Origin: Euborellia annulipes
Taxonomy: Eukaryota > Arthropoda > Insecta > Dermaptera > Anisolabididae
Direction of reading: 5' to 3'
Length of the DNA: 64,000 nucleotides
NCBI GenBank assembly: GCA_023213315.1
Contig: JAKCPI010005294.1
Location: 1-64,000, forward strand
Numbering within the stretch: the first letter of the stretch is position 1; every line of letters begins with the position of its first letter. Below, piece by piece: positions 62,255-64,000 of this stretch. Position numbers and translations under genes: made by a program. The notes below the pieces were generated by a model. That model saw only the letters and a list, made by a program, of their open reading frames with translations, was not told the origin of the DNA and did no database searches.

Positions 62255-62775
62255 TTTAACTAGCCGCGCCGCCTGCCTTCGGCGGGCTCCGCGCCTAGCC
62301 GGGGGGCTTCGCCCCCTGGACCCCCCGCCAGCTGGCTCAGGCCCACCTCCTGCGGAACCTCGCCTTTTCTTAATTATGAGAAGCTTGATGTCTAGACAGG
62401 GGGCTTTGCCCCCTGGACCCCCTTCGCCTTTTCTTAATTATGAAAAAAAAATTATCATTACTATTCCAATCCAGTGCCTGCTTGAGGATTTGTTTACATT
62501 CATGGAATAAACAAATGAAAATAATACATAAATGTTCTCTATACATTTCCTATGGGAGAAATCGTAACTTTAAGAATTAATAACTCAAAAAGTTATAGGA
62601 ATTTTGGGATGAAAATAATTTTCCTGTAATCCCGTGAAGGTCCTCTTTATGCATATAAAATTTCGTTTCAAAATTCCAACGGGAATTTGTCTAAATAGAG
62701 CGTGACAGACGGACATACAGACAGACGGACGCACATAAACAAATTATATTAATATATATATATATATATATAAAT
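62255..62775 (+). repeat. family B dispersed repeat with GC-rich head
   Basis: The head contains CTAGCCGCGCCGCCTGCC and two copies of GGGGGCTT(C/T)GCCCCCTGGA, each followed by CGCCTTTTCTTAATTATGA (62,363, 62,427). The tail AAATTCCAACGGGAATTTG, CTAAATAGAGCG, GACAGACGGAC matches positions 1-98. Repeats of this composition are widespread in animal genomes; the class is not determined here. Confidence 0.6.
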
Positions 62776-63479
62776 TGTTTTGCAGTTTGATAAAAAAAAA
62801 AAAATATATTAATATCTCACAATAACAAATTTTTATTTGTTCACTTTCGTAATTATCAACTCCCTTATTATCTATCATGTTATTAATTTTTTTTTACTTT
62901 TTTTCAAATTTGTTCTTGAAAAAATTAAAAACCTAAAATTTTTCTTTTTTTTTTCTAAGTTACTGGCTGATTCTAACTACTAAATTGATCAAGAAGGGAA
63001 TAGCTAAAGCGCATTTTCCTAGCTTTTAAATTTAATTATTGAAAAATTACATATAAACGATAAATCAGAAATAAACTCTTTTTGAAATAAATTATTAAGA
63101 AAAATATTTATTTATATATTGCAATATTTCATTCATCTGGCCTTTAAAAAGACAATTTCCATACAATTTCATATTAATGGTATACATTATTTTTTTATTT
63201 TATCGTATTTAGAAGTGTTCGATCTGGAATATCTCATTTCGTTGAAATATAAAAAAAAAAAAAAAATAGGAAGTATTCTGTCAGATACAGAGAAATCAAT
63301 AGCGCATTTCTCTCTCTCTCCCTCTAAAGGGGAAAATGCGTTTAAAAATCGCCAGTGTTTGATATAATCTCCAAATATCTCAGATAAACCTTAAATATTA
63401 AAAGAATTTTTGAGATGGGAATTGGAGCCCCGAAATTTGGCAAGAATAGCCAGGTGTGGGCACCCATCCAGGATAGAGT
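62776..63479. other. AT-rich end of intron 1
   Basis: No repeat or gene is visible. From about 63,420 the composition shifts to the balanced sequence that leads into exon 2. Confidence 0.5.
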
Positions 63480-63489
63480 AGGTGGCGCT
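63480..63489 (+). promoter_or_regulatory. CTCF-like core motif before dac exon 2
   Basis: AGGTGGCGCT matches the core AGRKGGCRSY exactly, though the 5' flank is weak. It lies about 70 bp upstream of the exon 2 acceptor, in the same orientation as the motif at 3617. Confidence 0.3.
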
Positions 63490-63512
63490 CCTACCTGACC
63501 CCGGATCCCGTG

Positions 63513-63519
63513 TACTAAC
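63513..63519 (+). other. branch-point motif TACTAAC before dac exon 2
   Basis: Exact TACTAAC with the branch adenosine at about 63518, 42 nt before the acceptor AG at 63559-63560. It supports the exon 2 boundary, whose polypyrimidine tract is short (CTCTGCTACTCGGCAG). Confidence 0.6.
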
Positions 63520-63560
63520 TACTCCACCTCTAACGACAGTAACTCTCTGCTACTCGGCAG

Positions 63561-63697
63561 CTCCAGGCCCGGAAGGCCCCCGAAGAGAGCTACAGTGGGG
63601 CTGAGCATCGCAGCATCTCATCTACATCATCATCAACTGAAGAAGCATCGCATGGACAACGGTGAATACGCAGCCTACGAGAATGGACACCTCTCAG
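63561..63697 (+). CDS. dac: dachshund coding exon 2 (nuclear-localisation-like SRPGRPPKR segment)
   Basis: Joining the two bases AG left by exon 1 to the C at 63561 restores a Ser codon and gives the contiguous family sequence DCTTA-SSRPGRPPKR. The exon continues ATVGLSIAASHLHHHQLKKH and then RMDNGEYAAYENGHLS, which I recognise as the region following the DACH box in arthropod Dachshund. RPGRPPKR is an AT-hook/NLS-like basic stretch. The exon is 137 bp long. The acceptor is ...CTACTCGGCAG|CTCC, with a perfect TACTAAC branch-point motif 42 nt upstream, although the polypyrimidine tract is weak. The donor is CTCTCAG|GTACCT, leaving phase 1. Reading on past this donor gives 40 non-conserved residues, so the splice is preferred. 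The C-terminal coiled coil (DACH box-C) is not in the window. Confidence 0.94.
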
Positions 63698-64000
63698 GTA
63701 CCTGCTACAGATCTTACTCTTTCTCTTACGTATTTGTAATACGAAAAGTTCAGGCATCTTTGATTTTGATATCTCAAATAAAATCAACTTTCTATGGCTT
63801 TTATTTCAAGCCATTGTGATCAGAGAGCATGTATATCACTTGATCTCGCCAATAAGTTGTGAAACCTCTATTCAATTTATTTAAATGTCTTTTCATAGCT
63901 CGTTGGATACGCGCATTTTCGCCATCCCTTCATCTGGCAAAAGGGGAGAGATTCGGTCATAAATTTTAACAACTAGAGTCAAATTTCTTAATTACACCAC
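63698..64000 (+). other. dac: start of dac intron 2
   Basis: Sequence after the exon 2 donor. It contains several stops in the dac frame from 63817 onward and nothing resembling the next dac exon. Confidence 0.8.

Larger units (their letters stand above)
5399..63560 (+). other. dac: 58-kb dac intron 1 (phase 2)
   Basis: The intron is bounded by GTACGT at the donor and CGGCAG at the acceptor, and both flanking exons are identified by protein homology. No extra coding exon is needed, because the residues encoded at the two ends are adjacent in known Dachshund proteins. The intron is AT-rich and loaded with short transposable elements. It is interrupted by repeat-poor islands of higher complexity that may be regulatory. 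Large introns with tissue-specific enhancers are known for dac in insects; their presence here is inferred. Confidence 0.93.

Noticed and set aside
1..64000. CRISPR array or prokaryotic operon
   Set aside because: No regularly spaced identical repeats with unique spacers; the window is a eukaryotic intron-containing gene region.

Overview
This 64-kb window is eukaryotic and almost certainly from an arthropod. It is AT-rich, full of dispersed non-coding repeats, and holds one recognisable gene, the 5' part of dachshund (dac). Dac is a nuclear SKI/SNO/DAC-family transcriptional cofactor of the retinal-determination and limb proximodistal networks. I cannot fix the species. The protein sequence and repeat load fit a large-genome arthropod, perhaps a chelicerate or crustacean. 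Arachnids with duplicated genomes carry two dac copies, so the paralogue is also open.

Layout: positions 1-3,500 are upstream DNA holding nested transposon remnants. Positions 3,600-4,652 are the putative promoter and 5' leader, with a CTCF-like site, a TATA-like and a CCAAT motif and short upstream ORFs. Coding exon 1 (4,653-5,398) encodes a low-complexity N-terminus followed by the conserved DACH box, and ends at a strong GT donor in phase 2. Coding exon 2 (63,561-63,697) lies 58,162 bp downstream. It continues the protein without a gap (...DCTTA | SSRPGRPPKR...), has a perfect TACTAAC branch-point motif upstream, and ends in phase 1. The rest of the gene lies beyond the window.

The intron (5,399-63,560) shows no other convincing gene. 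It alternates between (a) AT-rich sequence, (b) transposons and MITEs, and (c) repeat-poor islands of more balanced composition that are plausible cis-regulatory elements, as expected for a large intron of a developmental gene. The repeats include hAT-like MITEs with exact or near-exact 8-bp target-site duplications, a TA-flanked Tc1/mariner-like element carrying one of those MITEs, a ~0.9-kb TIR element, two tRNA-derived SINE families, a ~1-kb interspersed family that ends in a long hairpin, several fold-back elements, and a ~1-kb inverted repeat.

The most unusual observations are a hairpin module shared by otherwise unrelated elements, a recurring hammerhead-core-like motif (CTGANGA...GAAA) at or near the centre or ends of distinct fold-back repeats, and CTCF-like motifs near both ends of the giant intron.
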